NCBI GenBank assembly: GCA_036521995.1
Contig: DATDGR010000193.1
Location: 1-6,176, forward strand
Source: Gp13-AA77 sp036521995
GTDB taxonomy: Bacteria; Acidobacteriota; Terriglobia; UBA7540
Reading direction: 5' to 3'
Length of the DNA: 6,176 bases
A program made the translations under genes and the position numbers. The stretch's first letter is position 1. Every line of letters starts with the position of its first letter. The notes beneath the pieces were generated by a model. The model was not told the origin of the DNA, searched no databases, and saw only the letters and a list, made by a program, of their open reading frames with translations. This document shows, piece after piece, positions 1 to 5,535 of this stretch.

Positions 1-2
1 TT

Positions 3-90
3 CGTCGCATCATGGGCTACAAGGATCTGTGGATGCTCAAAGCAGTGCTGGGTCGAAATCAGGACACATCCAAGGAGAAAGCGGCCTAAG
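3..90 (+). CDS. C-terminal tail of a transposase (partial, cut by window edge)
   Basis: This is an open frame that enters from the left edge and ends at TAA. It encodes 28 residues beginning RRIMGYKDLWMLKAVL, followed by a polar tail ending KEKAA. A basic-aromatic 'FRRI.GY..L..L..AL' ending is what I recall at the C-terminus of IS256/Mutator-type transposases, after the DDE catalytic domain. The catalytic part lies outside the window, so the family call rests on this tail only. If correct, the right end of the insertion sequence should lie within the next hundred or so bases, in the region holding the inverted repeats at 141-291. Another transposase family, or an unrelated protein, is possible. 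Confidence 0.5.
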
Positions 91-151
91 ATGAATCAGG
101 CCGTCGTTCGACCTCCAACGACGTTCGGGACATCCTCGAGCGCACGGGTGG

Positions 152-182
152 CGCATACATGGCGCTTTTTGCCATGTGTGCG
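152..182 (+). other. 12-bp stem-loop inside the left repeat arm
   Basis: CGCATACATGGC at 152-163 pairs with GCCATGTGTGCG at 171-182 across the loop GCTTTTT. In + strand RNA all 12 pairs form, one of them U-G. In - strand RNA the same position becomes an A-C mismatch, so the structure is slightly favoured in + transcripts. The T-run lies in the loop rather than after the stem, so this is not a standard intrinsic terminator. Confidence 0.6.
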
Positions 183-263
183 GACTCCGGGGCTACAATC
201 CCAGCATGCCTCGCCAGCACAATCACAGGCCTCACTGCTCCGCCTTGATCGCACACATTGCAA

Positions 264-286
264 GGGCGGCGATGTATGCGCCGCCC
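264..286. other. GC-rich 8-bp stem-loop inside the right repeat arm
   Basis: GGGCGGCG (264-271) and CGCCGCCC (279-286) form a perfect 8-bp stem around a 7-base loop. No T-run follows, so it is not a canonical rho-independent terminator. It lies about 110 bp upstream of the HTH gene and is part of the larger repeat element. A role in the leader of that gene is possible but unproven. Confidence 0.5.
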
Positions 287-398
287 GTGCGACTAACACA
301 AGAGTCAAACTGACCACTACCGGGCCGCACTTGCCCTCGTCCGGCCGCGGGGCATAAGCTGGTTCCGTATCCTCAACCTGCTCCTTGGGAGAACCACC

Positions 399-1259
399 AT
401 GCCCAGGCGACTGCCTGTTCCCGAAGGGTTGGCCGAAAAGGTGAAGCTGACGGTGCGGAAGGCCCGCGGCGCGGGCGAACTGCGGGAGGCTCTTTGCGTT
501 TGGCTGCGCCTGGGGCTGGGGCTGAGCGCGGCCCAAATCGCCACCGCCCTGGTGTGTACCCGCGCCAATGTCCGCCGGGTGCACTCCTACTATCTGCGGG
601 ATCGCAAAGCGGAGCCTAAGCGCCGCCCCTGGGCGGAAAGTTCCGTGGAAAGGCTGAGAGCGGCCCTGAAAAAGGCCCGCAGCGCGGACGAGCTCCGTGA
701 GGTGCTGTGCGTCTGGCTGCGCGTTGCTTTAGGCCTGAGCGTCTCCCAGATCGCCACCGCTCTGGGCTGGACACGCAGCTACGTTCACCGCCTGCAAGGC
801 CGCTTCTTGAGGGAGGGCGAAGCAGTACTGACGCGGCCCGGCAGCGGCGGCCGGCGCCACTCGATTCTGAGCCAGGAGCAGGAATACGCGCTCCTGCGGC
901 GTTTGCGCCTAGAGGCCTTCCCAGGCGGCGTGCTAGAGTACCGCGCCATCCACCGGGCGGTGGAGCAAGAGGCGGGCCGCAAGGTGGCGCCTTCGACCGT
1001 CACGCGCATGCTGACCCGGCATGGCTGGGTGCGCCAGGCCCTGGTGGCCAGCATAGGTCACAGCCCGGCCCTCAATCCCGCCCGGGAAGGGCTCCGAAAG
1101 TCGGGGGCCTGGGAGCCCCTGCAGCCGGAGGCGGGCGAGCGGGGCTCTACCCCGGGTAGCGCACGTTCCGATTTCGGACCTGCGGCTTCGAAGTTGCAGC
1201 CGGAAGCCGGCGGGCAGGGTCCACCCACGGCCGGAGAGCCTGCGCGGTCCGGCGACTGA
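399..1259 (+). CDS. Orphan tandem-HTH protein, IS630-transposase-like DNA-binding region without a DDE domain
   Basis: The protein has 286 residues. The ATG follows GGGAGA (387-392) by six bases. Residues 12-71 and 83-142 are two copies of one domain, offset by 71 residues, sharing the cores 'ELREaLCVWLR' and 'LGLS..QIATAL' with a following recognition-helix-like segment. A 'GSGGRRHSILS' linker (148-158) leads into a winged-helix-like segment (about 159-212) ending 'STVTRMLTRHGWVRQ'. This order (HTH, GGRR linker, winged helix ending in HGW) is typical of IS630-type transposase N-termini. What should follow there, a DDE nuclease domain, is missing. Instead there is a low-complexity Gly/Pro/Ala tail (about 222-286) with the motif LQPEAG twice, at 241-246 and 266-271. 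It could be a decayed or alternatively arranged transposase OrfA, or a DNA-binding protein derived from one. No OrfB-like frame follows. The gene reading is solid; the function is inferred and unproven. Confidence 0.72.
   Translation: MPRRLPVPEGLAEKVKLTVRKARGAGELREALCVWLRLGLGLSAAQIATALVCTRANVRRVHSYYLRDRKAEPKRRPWAESSVERLRAALKKARSADELREVLCVWLRVALGLSVSQIATALGWTRSYVHRLQGRFLREGEAVLTRPGSGGRRHSILSQEQEYALLRRLRLEAFPGGVLEYRAIHRAVEQEAGRKVAPSTVTRMLTRHGWVRQALVASIGHSPALNPAREGLRKSGAWEPLQPEAGERGSTPGSARSDFGPAASKLQPEAGGQGPPTAGEPARSGD
432..824 (+). repeat. Intragenic tandem duplication encoding the two HTH copies (period 213 bp)
   Basis: DNA at about 432-611 and 645-824 encodes the same domain twice, with a register shift of exactly 213 bases (71 codons). 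The strongest conservation spans the stretch encoding 'ELRE..CVWLR...GLS..QIATAL'. Many differences are at third codon positions, which suggests the two copies have been kept under protein-level selection since duplication rather than being a recent assembly or slippage repeat. Confidence 0.65.
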
Positions 1260-1515
1260 AAGATCCTGACGTTAGCGCAGTTTTGTATCATTTTGACCGC
1301 AAGCTAACCAAATCTTGGAGCTTAATTTCTCAAAAGTGTATAAAAGCTGTACACTTTGCTCCGCGCTAACCTCAATTTTATCAGTGTGCGCTGATTGACT
1401 TTCCGCTCTTCCTGATCGGTGGCTTTCCAACCCGAACAGGCCAGGATCTACTTTGGAATCATAAGGGCAGCACGAACGGCCGACGGCAGGCTTGGCCAAG
1501 TGATATGCTTCCAGA
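1260..1515. other. AT-rich intergenic spacer with dyad symmetries
   Basis: No gene is visible here. Bases from about 1271 to 1385 are clearly more AT-rich than either neighbouring gene. An outer inverted repeat, GTTAGCGC (1271-1278) with GCGCTAAC (1363-1370), encloses an inner perfect 8-bp dyad at 1333-1357. The AT-rich part ends about 130 bp before the dehydrogenase start. It may be the promoter and operator region of the downstream gene, or an end remnant of the mobile-looking segment to the left. Confidence 0.5.
1333..1357. promoter_or_regulatory. Candidate operator dyad overlapping a possible -10 box
   Basis: AAAGTGTA (1333-1340) and TACACTTT (1350-1357) form a perfect 8-bp inverted repeat with a 9-base centre, a geometry typical of dimeric repressor sites. 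TATAAA at 1339-1344 overlaps the left arm and could be a -10 box. The only -35 candidate at a usual distance, TTGGAG (1315-1320, 18-bp spacer), is weak. A transcript from here would read toward the dehydrogenase with a long leader of about 165 bases. The dyad is certain; its role is a guess. Confidence 0.35.
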
Positions 1516-2505
1516 ATGAAACCCAAAGTGTTCATGACCCGCCCGCTCGGCTCCGAGGCGGTCGAGATGCTCTCCAGAAGCTGCGAAGTTGCTTTTTATC
1601 ATGAGGATGCTGCGATTCCAGGAGGCGAGCTGGCCGAGGCTCTGCGCGAGGCGGAGGGGGTGCTGGTGGCCGGGGCCCGGCTGACGGCCGAAGTGATCGC
1701 TCAGGCGCCCCGCCTGCGCGCCGTGTCAAATGTGGGAGTTGGCTATGACAATCTCGATCTGGCCGCACTGACGGCGCGTGGTATCCCGGTGACTAACGCC
1801 GCCGGGGTGGTGGAGGAAACCACAGCGGATCTTGCATTTACGCTGCTCCTGGCCGCCGCCCGGCGCCTGGTGGAAGGCGACCGCTACCTCCGCGAGAGGC
1901 GCTGGCAGAAATGGCAGTGGGGTCTGCTGTGGGGTGCCAACGTTCATGGTAAGACCCTGGGGCTCTATGGTTTCGGCAACATCGGGCAGGCCATGGCCCG
2001 CCGTGGCCGGGGCTTCAACATGCGGATCTTGTATCACGCGCGACATCGCGTTCCGGAGTCGGTTGAGCACGAGCTTTGCGCTCAACTTGTTGATTCAAGG
2101 ACGCTTATTGCGGAGTCCGATTTCCTGAGCCTGCACGTGCCTCTCACCGCCGATACGAGGCGCCTGATCGGCGCTTCTCAGCTTGCGGGCATGAAGCCTA
2201 CCGCCTTTCTTATCAACACGGCTCGGGGTCAGGTGGTGGATGAGCAGGCTCTGGCCGAGGTCCTGGAGCGGCACTTGATCGCGGGCGCTGCCCTCGACGT
2301 CTTTGAGCAGGAGCCGCACGTCCACCCGGCGCTGATAGCGATGCCCAACGTGGTCCTGGCGCCGCACGTGGGCAGTGCCACCGCGGAGACGCGTGCGGCC
2401 ATGGCGCGATTCGCAGCTCAAAATCTGCTCGACCTTCTCGATGGCAAGCGGCCTCGTAACATATTGAATCCAGAGTTATTAGAAAAGGCATCGAGACACC
2501 AGTGA
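1516..2505 (+). CDS. D-isomer-specific 2-hydroxyacid dehydrogenase, glyoxylate/hydroxypyruvate reductase type
   Basis: The 329-residue protein has the usual family length. These cytosolic enzymes reduce glyoxylate or hydroxypyruvate (or a related 2-oxo acid) to the D-hydroxyacid with NAD(P)H. Visible marks are the substrate-side motif 'SNVGVGYDNLD' (71-81), the Rossmann loop GFGNIG (152-157), and the catalytic set Arg237 ('NTARG'), Glu266 ('DVFEQEP') and His284 ('APHVGSAT'). After the second beta strand the sequence reads 'ILYHARHR' (171-178), with Arg rather than an acidic residue where NAD-specific enzymes usually carry Asp; this suggests NADPH preference. The ATG is the only reasonable start because an in-frame TGA lies at 1501-1503, but no good Shine-Dalgarno precedes it. 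The exact substrate cannot be settled from sequence; a phosphoglycerate or other hydroxyacid dehydrogenase is less likely given the short single-domain architecture without an ACT domain. Confidence 0.93.
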   Translation: MKPKVFMTRPLGSEAVEMLSRSCEVAFYHEDAAIPGGELAEALREAEGVLVAGARLTAEVIAQAPRLRAVSNVGVGYDNLDLAALTARGIPVTNAAGVVEETTADLAFTLLLAAARRLVEGDRYLRERRWQKWQWGLLWGANVHGKTLGLYGFGNIGQAMARRGRGFNMRILYHARHRVPESVEHELCAQLVDSRTLIAESDFLSLHVPLTADTRRLIGASQLAGMKPTAFLINTARGQVVDEQALAEVLERHLIAGAALDVFEQEPHVHPALIAMPNVVLAPHVGSATAETRAAMARFAAQNLLDLLDGKRPRNILNPELLEKASRHQ

Positions 2506-2571
2506 CGAGCACCTTTCGGGTCTTGCATTGCGGCGCGACTCGATCTAGCATCTAAGATTAGGGATGTGCTT

Positions 2572-3660
2572 GTGCGCAGACTGACTTCAAGGCTCGGCGC
2601 GCTCAGTGGCCAATGGATCGGTCGCCTGGAACTTATACTAGTACTTGTAGTTATCGTCTTTTTATCCGCCGCCGCTCCGGCCCAAGCCCAGCAGATCAAG
2701 CTCTACCTGAAGGACGGCTCCTACGAGCTCGTGAAGACGTACCAGATACAGGGCGACAATATAAGATTCTATAACCTAGACACCAGCGAGTGGGAGGAAA
2801 TGCCCGTAGCTCTGGTTGACTTCGAAATGACCAAGCGAGCCCAGCAGGACGAGGCCAAAGCCCATCAGAAGGATCTAGAACAAGCAAAAGTTATTGATAA
2901 AGAACGGTTTGATACACCGCCAGCTCAGACGGGATTTGCGGTGGCGCCGGGGCGATACCTGCCCGTTACTGAGGGAGTCTACGCTTACGACGGGCTGCGC
3001 GTGATTCCGTTGGTCCAGTCGCAAGGCGACGTCGTCAGCGACAAGGAGCGGGCGGTTCTGACCATGGCCTTGCCCGCGCCGGTGTTGAAGAAGCGGGCCC
3101 TGGTCACTTTGCCCGGGCCCGAGGCGGCCGTCCGTATAGCCAACCCACAGCCTGTGTTCTATATACAGGCAAACGAAAGCTGGGGTGCTAATGCGGAACT
3201 GATTCCAGTGAAGGCCTCGCGGAACTCACGCCTGGTTGAGAAAGTGCAACCGGGCTCGAACTCCCCGGGCGAGACGCGCCAACCTGTGCCGCTGGAACGG
3301 GTTACCGTGGCCAAGGGCATCGTCAAGCTGCAGCCCTCGAAGCCGCTCGAGCCTGGAGAGTACGCCTTGGCCGAACTCGTAGATGGCAAGGTCAATCTCG
3401 ACGTCTGGGACTTCGGAATTGACCGTCCCGGTAAGAAGCCATCGAATGTGCAGGATAGCGCTGATCAGCAGGCCGCCATGGGCGAGCAGAAGCCGGGTGA
3501 GTCAACCCGAAAGGTTTCGCCGGTCGACATGATCCCCGGGATCCCGCATCCGCATCAAGCTTCGCCGAATGGGCCTAGCGGTCCACCGCTGCCCGGTCCG
3601 GGCTCGGATACGCCGCCGCCCTCGCCCCCGTCCGGCCAGCAAAATGGTCCGCCCAACTGA
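2572..3660 (+). CDS. Secreted or envelope protein of unknown function with a proline-rich C-terminus
   Basis: I read 362 residues from GTG 2572. AGGG at 2560-2563 sits 8 bases before this GTG but only 2 before the in-frame GTG at 2566, so 2572 is preferred. The N-terminus has basic residues, a hydrophobic core (about 20-35) and a signal-peptidase-like site APAQA|QQ (after residue 39), so the product is exported. The mature part begins with a compact block, 'IKLYLKDGSYELV' to 'WEEMPVALVDFE' (about 42-86), a motif pattern I associate with exported hypothetical proteins of Acidobacteria. A Lys/Gln/Glu-rich helical stretch (about 88-112) follows, then a beta-rich middle region (about 123-284), and finally a tail rich in Pro, Gly and Ser (about 323-362). 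I see no catalytic or lipobox motif. The tail could be a periplasmic or wall-spanning linker. No function can be assigned. Confidence 0.85.
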   Translation: MRRLTSRLGALSGQWIGRLELILVLVVIVFLSAAAPAQAQQIKLYLKDGSYELVKTYQIQGDNIRFYNLDTSEWEEMPVALVDFEMTKRAQQDEAKAHQKDLEQAKVIDKERFDTPPAQTGFAVAPGRYLPVTEGVYAYDGLRVIPLVQSQGDVVSDKERAVLTMALPAPVLKKRALVTLPGPEAAVRIANPQPVFYIQANESWGANAELIPVKASRNSRLVEKVQPGSNSPGETRQPVPLERVTVAKGIVKLQPSKPLEPGEYALAELVDGKVNLDVWDFGIDRPGKKPSNVQDSADQQAAMGEQKPGESTRKVSPVDMIPGIPHPHQASPNGPSGPPLPGPGSDTPPPSPPSGQQNGPPN

Positions 3661-3721
3661 AAGAGCACAGCGAGCGCCATGATACCTTCATTACAAGATA
3701 AAGATAGATAAGGTGATACAG

Positions 3722-4192
3722 ATGGAGACAGCCACTTTTGCCGCTGGATGTTTCTGGGGTGTGGAAGCCACCTTTCGCAACACTCCGGGCGTGATCTCAA
3801 CCCGCGTCGGCTATACGGGAGGAGCCTTGAACAGCCCCACGTATAGGGACGTCTGTAGCGACCGCACAGGGCACGCCGAAGCCGTTGAGATGACCTACGA
3901 TCCCGCCCGTGTGTCTTATGAGGAGCTGCTCAAGGTATTTTGGGAAAACCATGATCCTACTACACTTAACCGCCAAGGTCCGGACGCTGGGACCCAATAC
4001 CGGTCCGCCATCTTCTACCACAGCCCCGAGCAGCAAACTGCGGCCGAGAGGTCCAAAGAGCAACTAGAGAATTCCGGGGCGTTCCGCCGTCCCATTGTCA
4101 CCCAGATTGTTCCGGCCGCCGAGTTCTGGCAGGCCGAAGACTACCACCAGCAGTACCTGGAGAAGCGCGGGCTAGCCCACTGCCATCTCTAA
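3722..4192 (+). CDS. msrA: Peptide methionine sulfoxide reductase MsrA
   Basis: The enzyme reduces the S-epimer of methionine sulfoxide, free or in proteins, back to methionine with electrons from thioredoxin, repairing oxidised proteins. I chose ATG 3722 (156 residues) because AAGG at 3710-3713 ends 8 bases upstream and the protein then starts 'METATFAAGCFWG', as is usual; GTG 3713 would add three residues. The catalytic Cys10 lies in GCFWG. Other family blocks are 'VGYTGG' (29-34), 'GHAEAVEMTYDP' (50-61, acid Glu53), 'DAGTQYRSAIFYH' (88-100) and 'EFWQAEDYHQQYL' (134-146). Cys45 and the near-terminal Cys154 ('AHCHL') are candidates for the resolving cysteines. No signal peptide is seen, so it is cytosolic. 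No MsrB partner gene or fusion is present in the window. Confidence 0.96.
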   Translation: METATFAAGCFWGVEATFRNTPGVISTRVGYTGGALNSPTYRDVCSDRTGHAEAVEMTYDPARVSYEELLKVFWENHDPTTLNRQGPDAGTQYRSAIFYHSPEQQTAAERSKEQLENSGAFRRPIVTQIVPAAEFWQAEDYHQQYLEKRGLAHCHL

Positions 4193-4238
4193 GCTGAATA
4201 TAGACTTACATCGCTTGAACCCAGCTCCTTCAGTCGTC

Positions 4239-4454
4239 ATGACCGGGGTCAAAATCGGGCTGTGTGAAAGCTGCCGGTACGTGCGCGTGGTCCGTTCGGA
4301 TCGGGGGTCGGTGTTCTACCAGTGCCGGCGCTCGCTCACAGACCCCGCATATCCGGCGTATCCGAGGCTCCCTGTCTTGCGCTGCAGCGGGTTCGAGCAG
4401 GCTGCGGAACCGCCAGCGCCCCCTACCACGGAAGCTCCTCAGGTCGAAGACTGA
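4239..4454 (+). CDS. Small four-cysteine (putative zinc-binding) protein
   Basis: The protein has 71 residues from ATG 4239. An in-frame TTG at 4215 would add eight residues, and neither start has a clear Shine-Dalgarno. The core reads 'LCESCRYVRVV' then 'GSVFYQCRRSLTDP' then 'YPRLPVLRCSGFE'. The four cysteines (9, 12, 29, 49) are arranged C-x2-C-x16-C-x19-C, compatible with a small zinc ribbon. The pattern of a CxxCR start and a CxGFE end resembles short hypothetical proteins I recall from Acidobacteria and Proteobacteria. The last 18 residues are Pro/Ala/Glu-rich and probably disordered. It begins 46 bases after msrA on the same strand, so co-transcription is plausible. Metal binding is inferred from cysteine spacing only. 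Confidence 0.7.
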   Translation: MTGVKIGLCESCRYVRVVRSDRGSVFYQCRRSLTDPAYPAYPRLPVLRCSGFEQAAEPPAPPTTEAPQVED

Positions 4455-4594
4455 TCAAACCTGGCGCAAACGGCCAAACAGTATCTTGAAACGAACCCAA
4501 ACTGGCGGATCAGCCTGAACTCTCAGGCGCACTATGGGTTGCAGACAGCAGGCCGCTTTGTCGGCGAGAGACGACAGACGGCATGATCGAGCGC
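4455..4594 (+). other. Convergent intergenic region with an in-frame open extension after the four-Cys gene
   Basis: After the TGA at 4452-4454 the same frame stays open for 43 further codons, to a TGA at 4584-4586. It reads 'QYLETNPNWRISL' then 'HYGLQTAGRFVGE'. The phrase 'NWRISL' followed by a His weakly recalls the C-terminal end of QueE-type enzymes (about 'NWRLSMQTHK'), but the match is short and may be chance. No start codon with a ribosome site is visible. It may be a decayed gene end, a stop-codon readthrough extension, or nothing. I see no strong rho-independent terminator, although two genes converge here. Confidence 0.2.
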
Positions 4595-5191
4595 TCAAGT
4601 GCGCGAGCCCTTTTCGGCAGCACGGGCGTCACTGGCCAAGCCTTCTGGCGACGCCGATTTGGCCCCGTCGCCCACGATCCACCCTGATCGCGACCTGAAA
4701 AAAAGCGTCGCCAATTTGCCCTCGCCGAAAACAAGACTGAGTTCCGAATATCCAAAGAAAGGGATCAACATGAAGAACACGAGCAACCCCAAGGACAGGA
4801 ACCCTTTAGCACTTCGATTAGCGACGGCAGAGACGCTCTCCTGAAAAGTCTTGCCGCGATACAAACGGACGGCTATTTCCTCCACAAGGTTGAAGCATAT
4901 CAGCAGAGTCGCGAAGGCGGCCGACTTCAACACAGTCGGGTAAATCAAAGGCTTGTCCTTGAAGTTGTCCGCGAAACGAAGCTCTTTAGCCACCAGCATG
5001 ACCTTTCCCAAGGCCAGTGCGTTGATGAAGGCGAATCCGTAGTCGGTAAATTCTATGTGGTACTGGGCCAAGATCATCATCTTGTGCAGAGCAAACAACG
5101 CCAAGACCACCCAAAGATAGAAAAATACCACCAAGAATTCCTTAAACTGAAAGTATGCGATCTCTTTGACGCTGCGTTTGCCGCGCTTCAT
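4595..5191 (-). CDS. Four-helix integral membrane protein of unknown function
   Basis: The protein has 198 residues. The start at 5191 is chosen because GGAGAGAGG (- strand, 5205-5197) precedes it by five bases. Starts further upstream would add a stretch without membrane or domain character. The N-terminus is basic ('MKRGKRSVKE'). Hydrophobic segments lie at about 19-36, 52-67, 83-105 and 130-148. Loops carry the recognisable phrases 'KEFLVVFFYLWVVLALFALHK', shown here in part (18-37), 'ALGKVMLVAKELRF' (60-73), 'FKDKPLIYPTVLKS' (77-90) and 'IPFFGYSEL' (143-151). I recall this pattern from a widespread family of uncharacterised bacterial membrane proteins about 170 residues long. The polar tail after about residue 166 looks like a strain-specific extension. 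It converges on the + strand block and is transcribed alone. No function is known to me. Confidence 0.85.
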   Translation of the reverse strand: MKRGKRSVKEIAYFQFKEFLVVFFYLWVVLALFALHKMMILAQYHIEFTDYGFAFINALALGKVMLVAKELRFADNFKDKPLIYPTVLKSAAFATLLICFNLVEEIAVRLYRGKTFQESVSAVANRSAKGFLSLGLLVFFMLIPFFGYSELSLVFGEGKLATLFFRSRSGWIVGDGAKSASPEGLASDARAAEKGSRT

Positions 5192-5535
5192 GTGAGCCTC
5201 TCTCCTCGGTGAATCGAGCTGCCCATCTCGGCGGTAAAGGCCGAGCTTGCTCCTAGACAAATGGTCAACCACAGGATACCTCAAATCCTGGCGGCAGCTT
5301 ACTCCGCCATCCCGTGAAAGCGTGACCACCATCACAGCCGCCCTGCTCCCGACGGTTGATAGTGTCCTTTGGTTGGTCCGACCTGTCTGGAGTGCGAAGG
5401 CGGGCGCCCAAGCGTAATCTTATGGAGGCCACGAGGATGAATACGCTGCACGGCCATACCGATGCTGAGTCCGGTCTCCTCCTTCCTCGAAAGCAGCTTG
5501 GACCGATCATGCGCCGCGCCGGCGAGAACCACGCT
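5192..5535. other. Region without a convincing gene, upstream of the membrane protein
   Basis: Both strands have open frames here, but none shows a recognisable motif, membrane segment or ribosome site; their products are Arg-rich and look like GC-bias noise. A 6-bp stem, CTCGGC (5227-5232) with GCCGAG (5240-5245), lies about 35 bases before the start of the - strand membrane gene and would sit in its leader. TTGACC on the - strand near 5265 is a possible -35 element, but no good -10 follows at the usual distance. The part nearer 5535 may be the worn-out beginning of the ATPase fragment. Confidence 0.45.

Larger units (their letters stand above)
141..291. repeat. Paired inverted-repeat element, BIME- or MITE-like (two 42-bp arms)
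   Basis: The reverse complement of 141-182 matches 250-291 at 34 of 42 positions with no gaps. Mismatches cluster in the middle of the arm, and the similarity stops sharply at both outer ends. The arms flank a 67-bp spacer (183-249). Each arm also contains its own dyad. In 152-182 a 12-bp stem (152-163 with 171-182, one G-U pair) closes a 7-base loop. In 250-280 the 9-bp ends pair with one mismatch, and an offset perfect 8-bp stem forms between 264-271 and 279-286. Two inverted copies of a palindrome about 30 bp long is the architecture of REP doublets (BIMEs) and of some MITEs. No clear target-site duplication is visible at the outer ends. The neighbouring transposase tail supports a mobile origin but does not prove which element it belongs to. 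Confidence 0.6.

Noticed and set aside
152..182. Reading the first hairpin as a rho-independent terminator of the transposase
   Set aside because: The T-run is in the loop, not after the stem, and the hairpin is one half of a larger inverted repeat pair.
91..357. + strand open frame of 88 codons just after the transposase tail
   Set aside because: It runs straight through both repeat arms, has no ribosome site and its composition does not look like a protein.
96..584. Long - strand open frame across the repeat element and the start of the HTH gene
   Set aside because: Its product is Pro/Arg/Gly-rich without motifs, it overlaps a well-supported + strand gene with a good ribosome site, and it crosses the inverted repeats. 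It looks like a GC-bias shadow.
4587..4620. Possible bidirectional terminator between the converging genes
   Set aside because: Only 4-bp GC stems can be drawn and the T-run (4610-4614) is short and badly placed.
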